Source of the DNA: Microlunatus phosphovorus NM-1
GTDB taxonomy: Bacteria; Actinomycetota; Actinomycetes; Propionibacteriales; Propionibacteriaceae
DNA: 64,000 nt
Assembly: GCF_000270245.1 (NCBI RefSeq)
Contig: NC_015635.1
Coordinates: 186,001-250,000, forward strand
Reading direction: 5' to 3'
The notes beneath the pieces were generated by a model. That model saw only the letters and a list, made by a program, of their open reading frames with translations. It did no database searches and was not told the DNA's origin. The first letter of the stretch is position 1, and each line of letters starts with the position of its first letter. Made by a program: the position numbers and the translations under genes. Shown here piece after piece: positions 7,862-16,490 of this stretch.

Positions 7862-9216
7862 GTTCCGTGCAACAGACCAGCATCGTGCGGACCAAGCCGC
7901 TGATGTCCATGCCGCAGATCCTGATCATGAATCTGGGGTTCTTCGGCATCCAATACAGCTTCGGCATGCAGCAGACCGCGGTGAACCCAGTGTACGAGTT
8001 CCTCGGCGCCAATCCGCACGATCTGCCGATCCTGAACCTGGCCGGACCGATCACCGGCCTCCTCATCCAGCCACTGATCGGTGCCCTCTCCGACCGGACG
8101 TGGAGTCCGCGCTGGGGCCGACGAAAGCCGTTCTTCCTCGTCGGTGCCCTCGGCTGCAGTGTGTGTCTGTTCCTGTTCCCGTTCGTGACAGCGGTGTGGA
8201 TGGCGGTGATCCTGCTGTGGCTGCTGGACGCCAGCAATAACACCGCGATGGAGCCCTACCGCGCCTTCATCGCTGACAAACTGCCGCCATCCCAGCTGGG
8301 CAAAGGCTTCCTGGCGCAGTCGTTCTTCACCGGTCTCGGCATCACACTGGCAAACGTGTCGCTGTTCGTCTTCCAGAAGTTCATCGAGGGTGGTACCGCG
8401 GCAGGCATCCCCTACTGGGTTCTCGGCTCGTTCATGCTGGGTGCTGTCTGCTCGATCACCTCGGTGCTCATCTCGGTGCTGCGCACGCCTGAGATCCCAC
8501 CGAGCGCCGAGGAGCTCGCGGCCCTGCGAGCCAAGAAGGGTGGCTTCGGGCCGGCGGTGAAGGAGATCGGTGAGGCGATCAGGGATATGCCGACCCAGTT
8601 GCGGAAGCTCGCGCTGGTCTACTTCTTCCAGTGGTATGGGATGGTCTGCTACTGGCAGTTCATCGCGCTGACGGTAGCGCAGGAGCTCTTTCCCCAGACC
8701 CAAGAGGGCAAGGAGGAAGCCGTTGCTTGGACGGGTCTGATCAACGGCTGGTACAACATCGTCACCTTCTCTGTGGCCTTCGCGCTGGTGGCCTTCGCCA
8801 AGAAGAGAGGAGCGAAGTTGGTGCACTGCGTCTGCCTGCTGCTAGCCGCGATCGGCCTGATGATCGTTCCCTCGCTCGATAACCAGTACCTGATCTTCAT
8901 CCCGATGATCGGCCTCGGCATCGCCTGGGCATCCATCATGGGCGTCCCCTACATCATGGCCGTGCGGATGATCCCCTCCACCAGGTTCGGGGTCTACATG
9001 GGCATCATCAACATGATGATCGTGGTACCGATGCTGATCCAGTCGGTCACCTTCGGTTGGCTCTTCGAGCACCTGCTCGGCGGCAACCCGAGCAACGCAA
9101 TCCGGTTCGCGGCCGTGTTCTTGGCGATCGCTGGCGTGCTGATGCTGTGGATCAAGGAACCCCGGATGGTTCGAGACGTCGATGACGTCAGCGCGATGCC
9201 CATGGCCGGTCACTGA
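7858..9216 (+). CDS. MFS/GPH-type sugar symporter (probable sucrose uptake)
   Basis: 452 residues from ATG 7858, which overlaps the stop of the preceding gene (ATGA); open frame further upstream is out of phase with that gene and was not used. About twelve membrane helices are expected. The loop after helix 2 reads SPRWGRRKPFFLVGAL, the RxGRRxPF signature of sucrose/maltose:H+ symporters (SLC45/GPH-like). Helix 1 carries GFFGIQYSFGMQQTAV, also typical of that group. With sucrose phosphorylase 1 kb downstream, sucrose or a sucrose-like disaccharide is the likely substrate. Located in the cytoplasmic membrane. Confidence 0.88.
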   Translation: MSSVQQTSIVRTKPLMSMPQILIMNLGFFGIQYSFGMQQTAVNPVYEFLGANPHDLPILNLAGPITGLLIQPLIGALSDRTWSPRWGRRKPFFLVGALGCSVCLFLFPFVTAVWMAVILLWLLDASNNTAMEPYRAFIADKLPPSQLGKGFLAQSFFTGLGITLANVSLFVFQKFIEGGTAAGIPYWVLGSFMLGAVCSITSVLISVLRTPEIPPSAEELAALRAKKGGFGPAVKEIGEAIRDMPTQLRKLALVYFFQWYGMVCYWQFIALTVAQELFPQTQEGKEEAVAWTGLINGWYNIVTFSVAFALVAFAKKRGAKLVHCVCLLLAAIGLMIVPSLDNQYLIFIPMIGLGIAWASIMGVPYIMAVRMIPSTRFGVYMGIINMMIVVPMLIQSVTFGWLFEHLLGGNPSNAIRFAAVFLAIAGVLMLWIKEPRMVRDVDDVSAMPMAGH

Positions 9217-9229
9217 GAGGACGTTGATC

Positions 9230-9739
9230 ATGTCGATGAAGGACTACCGAACGATCGTCGTTGGCGCCGACGGATCCTCGTTGACCGCGCCGACCGTCGG
9301 CCGGGCAGCGTGGTTGGCGAAGCACGATGACGCCGACCTGGTGATCGTGTGTGCCTACTCCAGGTTGAGTCGTCGCAACGAGGCCAAGAACGTTGCGACG
9401 CTAGGCGGGGACAGCCGGATCGGCGAGGTGCTCGGTCGGGAGGCAGCAGGCTTGGCCTTGCAGGCCGCGATGCAGGTGGCCGCCGATGAGGGAGCCACGG
9501 TGGCGGCCGCACTCCTGGTCGACAGCGAGCCGGCTCGGGCGTTGGTGAGCACCGCTGCGGAGCGGGCGGCTGACCTGATCGTGCTTGGTTCACTGCACGA
9601 TCGATCGCTTGCGGACCGGCTGCTGGGCTCTACCGCGATGGAGGTCACCAAGCGCGCCAGTTGCGACGTGCTGATCGTGCGCCCCGAGGTGGCAACCGGC
9701 AGTGAGCTCGAGGTTCCCGAGGAGGTGCCGGTGCCGTAG
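9230..9739 (+). CDS. Universal stress protein (UspA family)
   Basis: 169 residues from ATG 9230, 13 bp after the transporter stop, so probably cotranscribed. Single Usp domain: TIVVGADGSSLTAPTVGRA at the N-terminus and the nucleotide-binding stretch LGSLHDRSLADRLLGSTA near residue 122, followed by CDVLIVRP. This glycine pattern fits the ATP-binding Usp subgroup. It is odd as part of a sugar operon; it may sense energy state during uptake, but that is speculation. Confidence 0.88.
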   Translation: MSMKDYRTIVVGADGSSLTAPTVGRAAWLAKHDDADLVIVCAYSRLSRRNEAKNVATLGGDSRIGEVLGREAAGLALQAAMQVAADEGATVAAALLVDSEPARALVSTAAERAADLIVLGSLHDRSLADRLLGSTAMEVTKRASCDVLIVRPEVATGSELEVPEEVPVP

Positions 9740-10269
9740 GGCGCCGACAGGACCTACGCCATCTGGGCCCGCTCCTCGATTCGCCACCGGTGGCTCGGTC
9801 CACGACAGCAGATCCTTACTGACCGCGTGACCCAGGGTGTGCGACCCGGCAGCGTTCCTTCGGAGTCGTGCCGGAAGGACCGGTTGTGCTCACCGTCGTG
9901 GAACACCAGAGCACTGGGCCGTTGATCCAGTGCGTCCAGTGGTGAAGTGCGTTCGAGCCAGGATACTCGGATCGAAGCGGTCGCCTCGCGCAGCCGTTGC
10001 CGACTCTGAAACGGTGTCCTCCGTGAGTGTTCGAGCGCTCGTTCTGTAGATCTGATCGGGGTGAAGAAGTCTCTTGCATCGGCCGGTGTCGGGGGTCGGC
10101 GACAGAGATCGATCCTGATCGTAAAGGAAGTTCGGGTCTGACGGCGCCACGATCTTGTCAACTCACGGGACCCGATGCCAGACTCACGATGAAAATCTTT
10201 CCCTCCGCTGGACCCTTGTGTCATCACAGCCGAGGGTAACCCGCATTGACCGAGTTCGAGGGGACTGCC
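9740..10269. other. 530-bp spacer with no recognisable gene
   Basis: Between the Usp gene and sucrose phosphorylase I find no ORF with family motifs on either strand and no tRNA-like fold. The long minus-strand frame running through here is the antisense shadow of sucrose phosphorylase. The stretch is long enough for a decayed gene or a leader, but nothing specific can be supported. The last 30 bp hold the GAGGGG ribosome site of the next gene. Confidence 0.5.
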
Positions 10270-11757
10270 GTGTCGAATCAGATGGAGTTGATTGCCTATG
10301 CCAACCGGCTCGGTGGGAGTCTCCCAGGGCTGAAGGCGATACTGGACGGACCGCTGGCAGGTCTGTTTAGTGGCGTGCACCTGCTGCCGTTCTTCCCGCC
10401 CTTCGACGGGGCTGATGCAGGATTCGATCCTGTCGACCACAGTGAGGTCGATCCCCGGCTCGGCACCTGGCACGACATCGCCGCGATCGCAGACGGACAC
10501 GAGGTCATGGTCGACCTGATCGTCAATCACGTGTCGGCTGCATCGCCACCGTTCCTCGACTGGCTGGCGCACGGCAGTTCGTCGGACTTCGCACGCATGT
10601 TCTTGACCTATGACGGTGTGTTTCCCAACGGTGCGACGGAGGAGACCTTGATGCGTCTCTACCGCCCGCGACCCGGTCTCCCGTTCAGTCCGTACACCCT
10701 CGCCGATGGCACCAAGCGCCTCGTCTGGACCACGTTCACCGCCAATCAGATCGATATCGATGTTCGTGAGCCGATCACCTGCGACTACCTGCAGAAGGTG
10801 CTTGACCGACTGGAAGGTGCCGGCGTACGTCGGGTCCGATTGGACGCTGTCGGCTATGCGCTGAAGACGCCGGGGTCGACCTCGTTCATGACGCCCGAGA
10901 CCTTCGAGTTCATCGGCGAGATCACGCAGTGGTGTCGCGAACGTGAGTTGGAGGTCCTGGTCGAGGTTCACTCCTACTATCAGCAGCAGGTCGAGATCGC
11001 CAAGCAGGTCGACCGCGTCTACGACTTCGCGTTGCCGCCACTGATCCTCCACGCCCTCACCGCTGCCGATGCCGACCCTTTGCTTGCGTGGATGGCGATT
11101 CGGCCGCTCAATGCGGTGACCGTGCTCGACACTCATGACGGGATAGGGGTCATTGATGTCGGCGCCGACGCAGCGGACCGATCCAGGCTCGGGCTTCTCA
11201 CTCCCGCGCAGATCGACCAACTGGTCGAGACCATGCACGACAACTCAGGTGGTACGTCCCGGCAGGCGACCGGGTCCGCCGCCGCCAACGTCGATCTCTA
11301 TCAGGTCAACTGCACCTTCTACGACGCGCTCGGAGCTGACGACGACCGCTATCTCCTGGCGCGGGCGCTCCAGTTCTGGACGCCAGGCGTTCCGCAGATC
11401 TACTACGTCGGCCTGTTCGCTGGTCGCAACGATGTTGCACTGCTCGAGCGGACCGGAGTCGGTCGGGATATCAACCGGCACTACTACGCCTCGGCTGATA
11501 TCGAGGATGAACTGCAGCGGCCAGTGGTCCAGGCGCTGGTGCACCTGATCCGCTTCCGCAACACTCATCCTGCCTTCGATGGTCAGTTCTCGGTGTCGGG
11601 AGGCGGGCGCCTGCTTTTGGCCGCGTGGCGGACGAGCGACGCGGTGGCCGAACTGCGCGCCGATCTGGCCACCGGCACCGGCACCGTGCGGTGGACCGCT
11701 GGTGGTGTGATGTGCGAAGCACCCCTGGATCGGCTTGGCGAGGGGATCGGCCGGTGA
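10270..11757 (+). CDS. Sucrose phosphorylase (GH13 subfamily 18)
   Basis: 495 residues from GTG 10270, preceded by GAGGGG; a TTG at 10246 would add eight residues. Splits sucrose with phosphate into alpha-D-glucose-1-phosphate and fructose in the cytoplasm. The sequence tracks Bifidobacterium sucrose phosphorylase closely (HLLPFFPPFDGADAGFDP, VEVHSYY, YDFALPPL, VLDTHDGIGVID). With this start the catalytic residues fall at Asp192 (VRLDAVGY), Glu232 (VEVH) and Asp290 (DTHDG), the same numbers as in the characterised bifidobacterial enzyme, which supports the start. Ends 10 bp from the converging LacI gene. Confidence 0.95.
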   Translation: MSNQMELIAYANRLGGSLPGLKAILDGPLAGLFSGVHLLPFFPPFDGADAGFDPVDHSEVDPRLGTWHDIAAIADGHEVMVDLIVNHVSAASPPFLDWLAHGSSSDFARMFLTYDGVFPNGATEETLMRLYRPRPGLPFSPYTLADGTKRLVWTTFTANQIDIDVREPITCDYLQKVLDRLEGAGVRRVRLDAVGYALKTPGSTSFMTPETFEFIGEITQWCRERELEVLVEVHSYYQQQVEIAKQVDRVYDFALPPLILHALTAADADPLLAWMAIRPLNAVTVLDTHDGIGVIDVGADAADRSRLGLLTPAQIDQLVETMHDNSGGTSRQATGSAAANVDLYQVNCTFYDALGADDDRYLLARALQFWTPGVPQIYYVGLFAGRNDVALLERTGVGRDINRHYYASADIEDELQRPVVQALVHLIRFRNTHPAFDGQFSVSGGGRLLLAAWRTSDAVAELRADLATGTGTVRWTAGGVMCEAPLDRLGEGIGR

Positions 11758-11767
11758 TCGCGCCGAC

Positions 11768-12859
11768 CTACGGAGAGACTTCAGACCAGGTTGAGCGTGG
11801 TGGTGCCGTCGTGCCGCGCAGGATCAGACTGGTGGGGAGCAGCAACGGCTGACCGCCTGGTACACCAGGCTCGACCCCGAGCAGTTGGAGAAGCAGCTGA
11901 GCAGCCACTCGCCCCTGCTCGCTCACATCCTGCGAGATCGTGGTGAGGTCGGCGAACTCGGCCATCTCGTGGTTGTCGATGCTGATCACTGAGATGTCCT
12001 GCGGCACCCGGAGACCGGCCCGTCTCAGGGCGATGATGGCGCCGATCGCGAGTTCGTCGAACTCGGCGAACACCGCAGTGGGCATCTGTGGCCGACTCAG
12101 CAACTCGGCCATGGCGGAGACTCCCCCGCGGATTCCGGGCTGACCACGGACGATGAGTTGGTCGTCGGCATCGATGTCCGCGGTTTGGAGCGCCTCCTGG
12201 TAGCCATGTTGCCGGCCCGGGGAAGGAGTGAAGTCAAACCGCGGGTCGTCCGGCTCCCCGGCGATGAACCCGATGCGCCTATGGCCCAGGTTGAGAAGAT
12301 GGCTTACCGCAGACCGCGCAGCCCTGCCCTCGTCGATGCTCACCGACGGTGACCCGGGGATGCTCGATCCGAGGCTGACCAGCGGAAGACCCAACGCACG
12401 CAGCGCCAGGGTGTGGTCCTCCGTTAACGGCATGGACAGTGACAAGATTCCATCAACGCGTCCGGAGAGCGGCATTCGCCCGAAGAAGGCATCGCGTGCG
12501 TCCGGACTGCCGAGGTGGTAGAGCAGAACGTCGTACCCGTGTGCGCGCAACTGGTCGATGGCGCTGGCTGTCGCGACGCTGAAGAACCAGCGGGTGATGA
12601 AGGGCACGATGACGCCGACAGTGCGTCGTCCCGCGGCTTCCAGCGTCGTCACGTACGAGAGTTCGCGGGCGGCATCCAGCACCCGCTGTCGAGTGTCACC
12701 GGAGACCTTCGACACGCCGCGGAGCGAGCGTGACGCGGTGGCCGCAGACACACCGGCGAGAGTCGCGACGTCGGCCAGGGTGGCACGGCGACTCGGCACT
12801 CTGGCTCGTAGGTCATCCCCCACGGGGCTCAGGGTAGTGCGCTGAGGGATTTCAGGCAT
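11768..12859 (-). CDS. LacI family transcriptional regulator (right flank of sucrose module)
   Basis: 363 residues. The HTH is at residues 27-47 (ATLADVATLAGVSAATASRS), followed by the sensor domain. It is a close paralogue of the regulator at 6095-7183 across the whole length, although the first 25 residues differ. It converges on sucrose phosphorylase with only 10 bp between stops. I saw no clear palindrome at its own promoter. The two regulators may read different sugars or form a hierarchy over the same operon; the sequence does not decide. Confidence 0.92.
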   Translation of the reverse strand: MPEIPQRTTLSPVGDDLRARVPSRRATLADVATLAGVSAATASRSLRGVSKVSGDTRQRVLDAARELSYVTTLEAAGRRTVGVIVPFITRWFFSVATASAIDQLRAHGYDVLLYHLGSPDARDAFFGRMPLSGRVDGILSLSMPLTEDHTLALRALGLPLVSLGSSIPGSPSVSIDEGRAARSAVSHLLNLGHRRIGFIAGEPDDPRFDFTPSPGRQHGYQEALQTADIDADDQLIVRGQPGIRGGVSAMAELLSRPQMPTAVFAEFDELAIGAIIALRRAGLRVPQDISVISIDNHEMAEFADLTTISQDVSEQGRVAAQLLLQLLGVEPGVPGGQPLLLPTSLILRGTTAPPRSTWSEVSP

Positions 12860-12896
12860 ACTGGCGGAGCGCTCGCCGGTCGCCGCCTGGCACGGT

Positions 12897-13074
12897 CAGC
12901 ACGCCGAGTTCGCGAGTTCGTGACCGACGATGGCGGAACGCCGCGGCGAATCGACGTGGCGGCATCGGTCGTGCCTGAGGACTGTGGGCATGGATCGAGG
13001 CCTCCTCGGAGCTGCTCGATGACACAGACCTGGACCCGACTGACATCGTCGCCGCCTTGGACGCGACTGAGCAC
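12897..13074 (+). pseudogene. Frameshifted C-terminal gene remnant, family unknown
   Basis: A plus-strand frame reading EFVTDDGGTPRRIDVAASV continues to a point near 12980. Beyond it a second frame reads AWIEASSELLDDTDLDPTDI and stops at about 13074. Together they look like the end of one protein split by an indel, and no start codon lies upstream. I do not recognise the family. The composition is protein-like rather than random, but the call is weak. Confidence 0.3.
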
Positions 13075-13104
13075 TGATCGGCATCGACTCCCCTGCTCGA
13101 CCCA

Positions 13105-13432
13105 CGATCACACGCCACGATCAGGGGAGACGACGGGCCTATCGAAGGCGCTGCCAAGGTCGCCGTCGCAAGTTCGGTGCGAGGCCGCGCACAACGTCGG
13201 CAACAGCAACGGTGGGCTGCCCAAGACCAGGCTGCCGCTCGAACCGCCAGCGCCTCGTCATCGGTCGATGCCGCCTCGCCCGCTCGCCCGGCCACCCCTG
13301 CTCAGCCAGCCGCCCCCGGTCGACGTGAGCGTGCAGTTCGCGCAGCTGGCCCGGCTCGGTGAGCTGCCGCAGCAGGGCGTGCTCACCCACGCCGAGTTCG
13401 ATGAGCAGGAGGCATGCCTGCTCGGCCGATGA
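13105..13432 (+). pseudogene. Decayed SHOCT-domain protein gene
   Basis: One frame reads RGRAQRRQQQRWAAQDQAAA followed by an Ala/Pro-rich linker, and closes at about 13362. A second frame then reads FAQLARLGELPQQGVLTHAE and ends LLGR at 13432. The Arg/Gln-rich helix, the A/P linker and the LxxLxELxxxGVLTxxEFxxxxxxLL module are the normal order of small actinobacterial SHOCT proteins. They are separated here by a frameshift near the Gly-Arg-Arg codons. The N-terminal start region is also missing. An intact SHOCT protein is encoded at 34661-35038, though of different architecture. Confidence 0.5.
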
Positions 13433-13536
13433 CGACCACGAACTGAGATCGCGGCCGGCCAGCCAGGGGGCTCGAGCAGCGCGGAAGGTGTGGGGTCGTG
13501 CAGCCGTTCGAGGTGCGACTGGCTAGCATCACGAGG

Positions 13537-14067
13537 GTGACCACCCTTGTGCTCACCGTCGTCGGTGAGGATCGCGTTGGCCTGGTGAAGACGCTTGCTG
13601 ACGTCGTGTCCAGCCACGGTGGCAACTGGGAGCGCAGCCATTTGGCGGAGCTGGCCGGGACCTTCGCGGGCGTCGTCGTGGTGACGGTCCCGGACCGTCG
13701 AGCCGACGAGTTGACCGCTGCCCTGACCCCACTCGATGGACTGCTGGACATCTCGGTACGCTCCGCCGGCTCGGATTCGGCTCAGCAGCCGGCGTCGGCG
13801 CCGTCGCGACAGGTGCGGCTCGAACTGCTCGGCAATGATCGGCCCGGCATCGTCGCGGCCGTCTCCGGCATCCTCGCCGAGCACGGCCTCGGGGTCGCCG
13901 ACCTGCAGACCTCGACCAGGGAGGCGCCGATGGCCGGTGGTCTGCTGTTCGAGGCCACCGCGGTCGTCACCGTGGCCAATGACGTCTCGTTGGACGGGGT
14001 ACGCGAGGCACTGGAAGAGCTAGCCACCGAGATCCTGGTCGACCTGTCGGTCGTCGAGCTCGACTGA
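13537..14067 (+). CDS. Tandem ACT-domain protein (GcvR-like)
   Basis: 176 residues from GTG 13537, which opens the first ACT domain directly (TTLVLTVVGEDRVGLVKTLA). GTG 13498 would add 13 residues and is an alternative. The second ACT domain starts about residue 92 (VRLELLGNDRPGIVAAVSGI). Two ACT domains and nothing else match the glycine-cleavage repressor-like/ACT-only group, which bind amino acids and act as regulators. No DNA-binding part is present. The next gene starts 10 bp downstream, so they are probably one operon. Confidence 0.85.
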   Translation: MTTLVLTVVGEDRVGLVKTLADVVSSHGGNWERSHLAELAGTFAGVVVVTVPDRRADELTAALTPLDGLLDISVRSAGSDSAQQPASAPSRQVRLELLGNDRPGIVAAVSGILAEHGLGVADLQTSTREAPMAGGLLFEATAVVTVANDVSLDGVREALEELATEILVDLSVVELD

Positions 14068-14077
14068 GGGCCGACCG

Positions 14078-14467
14078 GTGGAGCCCGAGCTGAACGTGTT
14101 GGGTGGCCCACTGGAGCTGTGCGGCATCGACCCGGTCACCGGTTTCTATCGCGATGGCCATTGCACCTGCGGTCCCGCCGAGGCACGGCATCTGATCTGC
14201 GTCGTCGTCACCACCGATTTCTTGGCCCACCAGCGCTCCGTCGGCAACGACTTGAGCAGTGCGATGCCTGCGTACGGCTTTCCGGGGCTGCAGCCCGGGG
14301 AGCGTTGGTGCGTGATGCTGGAGCGCTGGCTGCAGTCCTACAGCGCCGGGCGCGCGGCGCCGGTGGTGCTCGCCGCGACCAATCGGCGGGTTCTGGAGGT
14401 GGTGCCGCTGGAGATCCTGCAGCAGTTCGCCGTCGATGTGCCCGACGATCTCAGCTCGCTGGGCTGA
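14078..14467 (+). CDS. DUF2237 family protein
   Basis: 129 residues from GTG 14078. The family signature is clear: LNVLGGPLELCGIDPVTGFY, then GHCTCGPAEARHLICVVVT, and PGLQPGERWCVMLERW. Three conserved cysteines (CGID, CTCG and WC) suggest a metal or structural role. The family has no established function. It follows the ACT-domain gene closely. A 7-bp inverted repeat (TCGAGCT at 14538 / AGCTCGA at 14564) in the gap before the converging EamA gene could be a shared terminator, although no T-run is obvious. Confidence 0.88.
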   Translation: MEPELNVLGGPLELCGIDPVTGFYRDGHCTCGPAEARHLICVVVTTDFLAHQRSVGNDLSSAMPAYGFPGLQPGERWCVMLERWLQSYSAGRAAPVVLAATNRRVLEVVPLEILQQFAVDVPDDLSSLG

Positions 14468-14585
14468 CCTCCTGCCCGCTCGCCCTCGGCCCTTCCACCC
14501 TGCTCTCGCCCTCCGCGCGCCCATCCACAGGGTTCTGTCGAGCTACCGACACGTGGTGAGGCAAGCTCGATAAAAGTTCGGCCCT

Positions 14586-15512
14586 TCAGCGGGTACGCAG
14601 TGTCGCGAGCACATTGGCGATCACCACGATCGCGATTCCGAGCCACTCGTGGACCGACAGCAGTTGGCCCAGCACGACCACTCCGGCGAGGGCCGCGATC
14701 ACGGGGTGCACGCTCGTGAAAACGGCGAAGAAGCGCTTGGGCACGTAGCGCAGGGCGGTCAGATCGGCCGCGTACGGGATGGCTGACGACAACACGCCGG
14801 CCGTGGCCGCCAGCAGCAGCGGCTGGCCCCAGAGCCGACCGTCGACGGCCAGCCAGACCAGTATCGGTATCGCCATGGTGGCCGAGATCAGGCTGCCGAC
14901 CGCCGGCGCCTGTAGCCCGCTCAACCGACGGCCGGCCAGGGAGTTCGTGAGAATGTAGGCGGCCCACCCGGCGCCGCCGAGCAGACCGAGACCGATCCCG
15001 ATCAGGTCGCTGGCCGGGCCCGGCAGGATCAAGACGTAGACCCCGATGCCGGCCAGCGCGGCGAGACCGATCTCTCGAACACCGCGGGAGCTCAGCAAGG
15101 CGATCGTCAACGGACCGAGGAACTCCAAGGTCACCGCGAGGCCGAGCCCGATCCGGTCGATCGCGGAGTAGACGGCGAGGTTCATGGTGAGGAACACCCC
15201 ACCCAGCACCAGGCACGGCCACCACTGCTGCCAGCCGAGTCGGTGCAGCTTGGGCCGGGCGGCCGGCAGCAGAACGGCCGCTGCGACGACTTGGCGTACG
15301 GCGACGACACCGATCGGTCCCATGGCAGGGAAGGCGTGGGCGCCGATGGCGGCACCGGTCTGCGCACTGGTTGCGCTGGTCAGGATCGCAAGGATCCCGC
15401 GGAGCTTGGCGCCGGGACGGTCCGGGCCGCTGCTCGGACGGCTTGTCGTGGCGGTGGCCTCCTTGGTCCGGTTGTCCGAGGCCACCTCAAGGTCGGGGCT
15501 GGTGCTGCTCAC
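14586..15512 (-). CDS. EamA/RhtA-type DMT exporter
   Basis: 308 residues from GTG 15512. The frame extends to ATG 15554, but that start would leave only 5 bp to a palindrome in the divergent promoter region, so the inner GTG is preferred. Ten membrane helices in two EamA repeats are expected. Motifs such as GPIGVVAVRQVVAA, LEFLGPLTIALL and IPYAADLTALRYVPKR are characteristic of the RhtA-like threonine/homoserine exporter group. Located in the cytoplasmic membrane; exports amino acids or similar metabolites. Divergent from a LysR regulator that likely controls it. Confidence 0.88.
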   Translation of the reverse strand: MSSTSPDLEVASDNRTKEATATTSRPSSGPDRPGAKLRGILAILTSATSAQTGAAIGAHAFPAMGPIGVVAVRQVVAAAVLLPAARPKLHRLGWQQWWPCLVLGGVFLTMNLAVYSAIDRIGLGLAVTLEFLGPLTIALLSSRGVREIGLAALAGIGVYVLILPGPASDLIGIGLGLLGGAGWAAYILTNSLAGRRLSGLQAPAVGSLISATMAIPILVWLAVDGRLWGQPLLLAATAGVLSSAIPYAADLTALRYVPKRFFAVFTSVHPVIAALAGVVVLGQLLSVHEWLGIAIVVIANVLATLRTR

Positions 15513-15559
15513 ATCGTCACTGTGCGACAAGGACGACGGATACGCGAAATGCAACCGGT

Positions 15560-15572
15560 GTATCTGTCATAC
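15560..15572. promoter_or_regulatory. Candidate LysR binding palindrome
   Basis: GTAT-CTGTC-ATAC lies 9 bp before the LysR ATG, in the divergent gap with the EamA exporter gene. LysR sites typically have a short dyad of this kind. The arms are only 4 bp, so support is modest. Confidence 0.35.
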
Positions 15573-15581
15573 GGTAGGCGT

Positions 15582-16439
15582 ATGTCTGTCGACCTCCGCC
15601 AACTCCGCGCCTTGGCTGCCGTCGTCGACCAGGGCACCTTCACCGACGCGGCGATCGCCTTGCGCACCTCGCAAGCCTCGGTGTCCCGCGCGGTCGCCGA
15701 CCTGGAGCGCTCGCTGGGCTGCCGGCTGCTGCTGCGTACCAGTCGGGGGGCGATGCCGACCGCCGTCGGACGCAGGGTGAGCGAGCATGCGCACCGGGTG
15801 CTGGCCGAGATCGCCGTCATCGAAGGGCTGGGTGACTCGTCGGTGGCGGAGCTGCGGATCGGGTTCTCCTGGTCCGTGCTCGGTCGGCTGACGACGCCGC
15901 TGCAGCGACGCTGGCAAACCGAGCATCCGAGCGGGAGCCTGGTCTTCGTCCAATCCGGCACGTCGACGGCGGGCCTGGTGGAGGGTGAGGTTGACATCGC
16001 AGTCGTCCGACGACCGCTCGACGATCACCGGTTCGAGACCTCGTCCGTCGGGATGGAAGACCGGGTCGTCGCGGTCGCTGCCGATGACCCCTTTGCTCGG
16101 CGTCGACGGCTGTCGTTGGCCGAACTGGCGACCCGACCGATCGCCATCGACCGGGTTACCTCGTCGACCTCCGGTGGGCTGTGGCCGGAGGGCGCGCAGC
16201 CGACCGAGTTCCGTGAGATCCACGGCATCGAGGAATGGCTGACCCTGATCGCGGCCGGGGAGGTGATCGGCGTGACCTCGCAGGCGACGGCCGACCAGTT
16301 CCCGCGGCCGGGCGTGCGCTATCGGCCGATCATCGATGCCCCGCCGATCGTCGTCTGGCTGGCCTGGTGGCGGGACGCACCACCTGCCGGCGCCGCGGCG
16401 CTGCGACGCATGGTCTGTGACCTGTACGCCGGTCGCTGA
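15582..16439 (+). CDS. LysR family transcriptional regulator
   Basis: 285 residues from ATG 15582. The HTH is at residues 4-62 (LRQLRALAAVVDQGTFTDAA, QASVSRAVADLERSLGCRLL), followed by a LysR-substrate domain from about residue 88. The effector domain is slightly short but complete. An open frame upstream to 15243 is antisense to the exporter and was not used. Divergence from the EamA exporter is the classic LysR-transporter arrangement, so it likely activates export in response to the exported compound. Confidence 0.92.
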   Translation: MSVDLRQLRALAAVVDQGTFTDAAIALRTSQASVSRAVADLERSLGCRLLLRTSRGAMPTAVGRRVSEHAHRVLAEIAVIEGLGDSSVAELRIGFSWSVLGRLTTPLQRRWQTEHPSGSLVFVQSGTSTAGLVEGEVDIAVVRRPLDDHRFETSSVGMEDRVVAVAADDPFARRRRLSLAELATRPIAIDRVTSSTSGGLWPEGAQPTEFREIHGIEEWLTLIAAGEVIGVTSQATADQFPRPGVRYRPIIDAPPIVVWLAWWRDAPPAGAAALRRMVCDLYAGR

Positions 16440-16490
16440 CTCTGCTTCGGATGTCGGGCTGGTTTGGGGCGAATTCCCGACGGTCAGTGG

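Noticed and set aside
9754-11238. Long minus-strand frame opposite sucrose phosphorylase
   Set aside because: Antisense shadow of a clearly identified enzyme; the product shows no domain.
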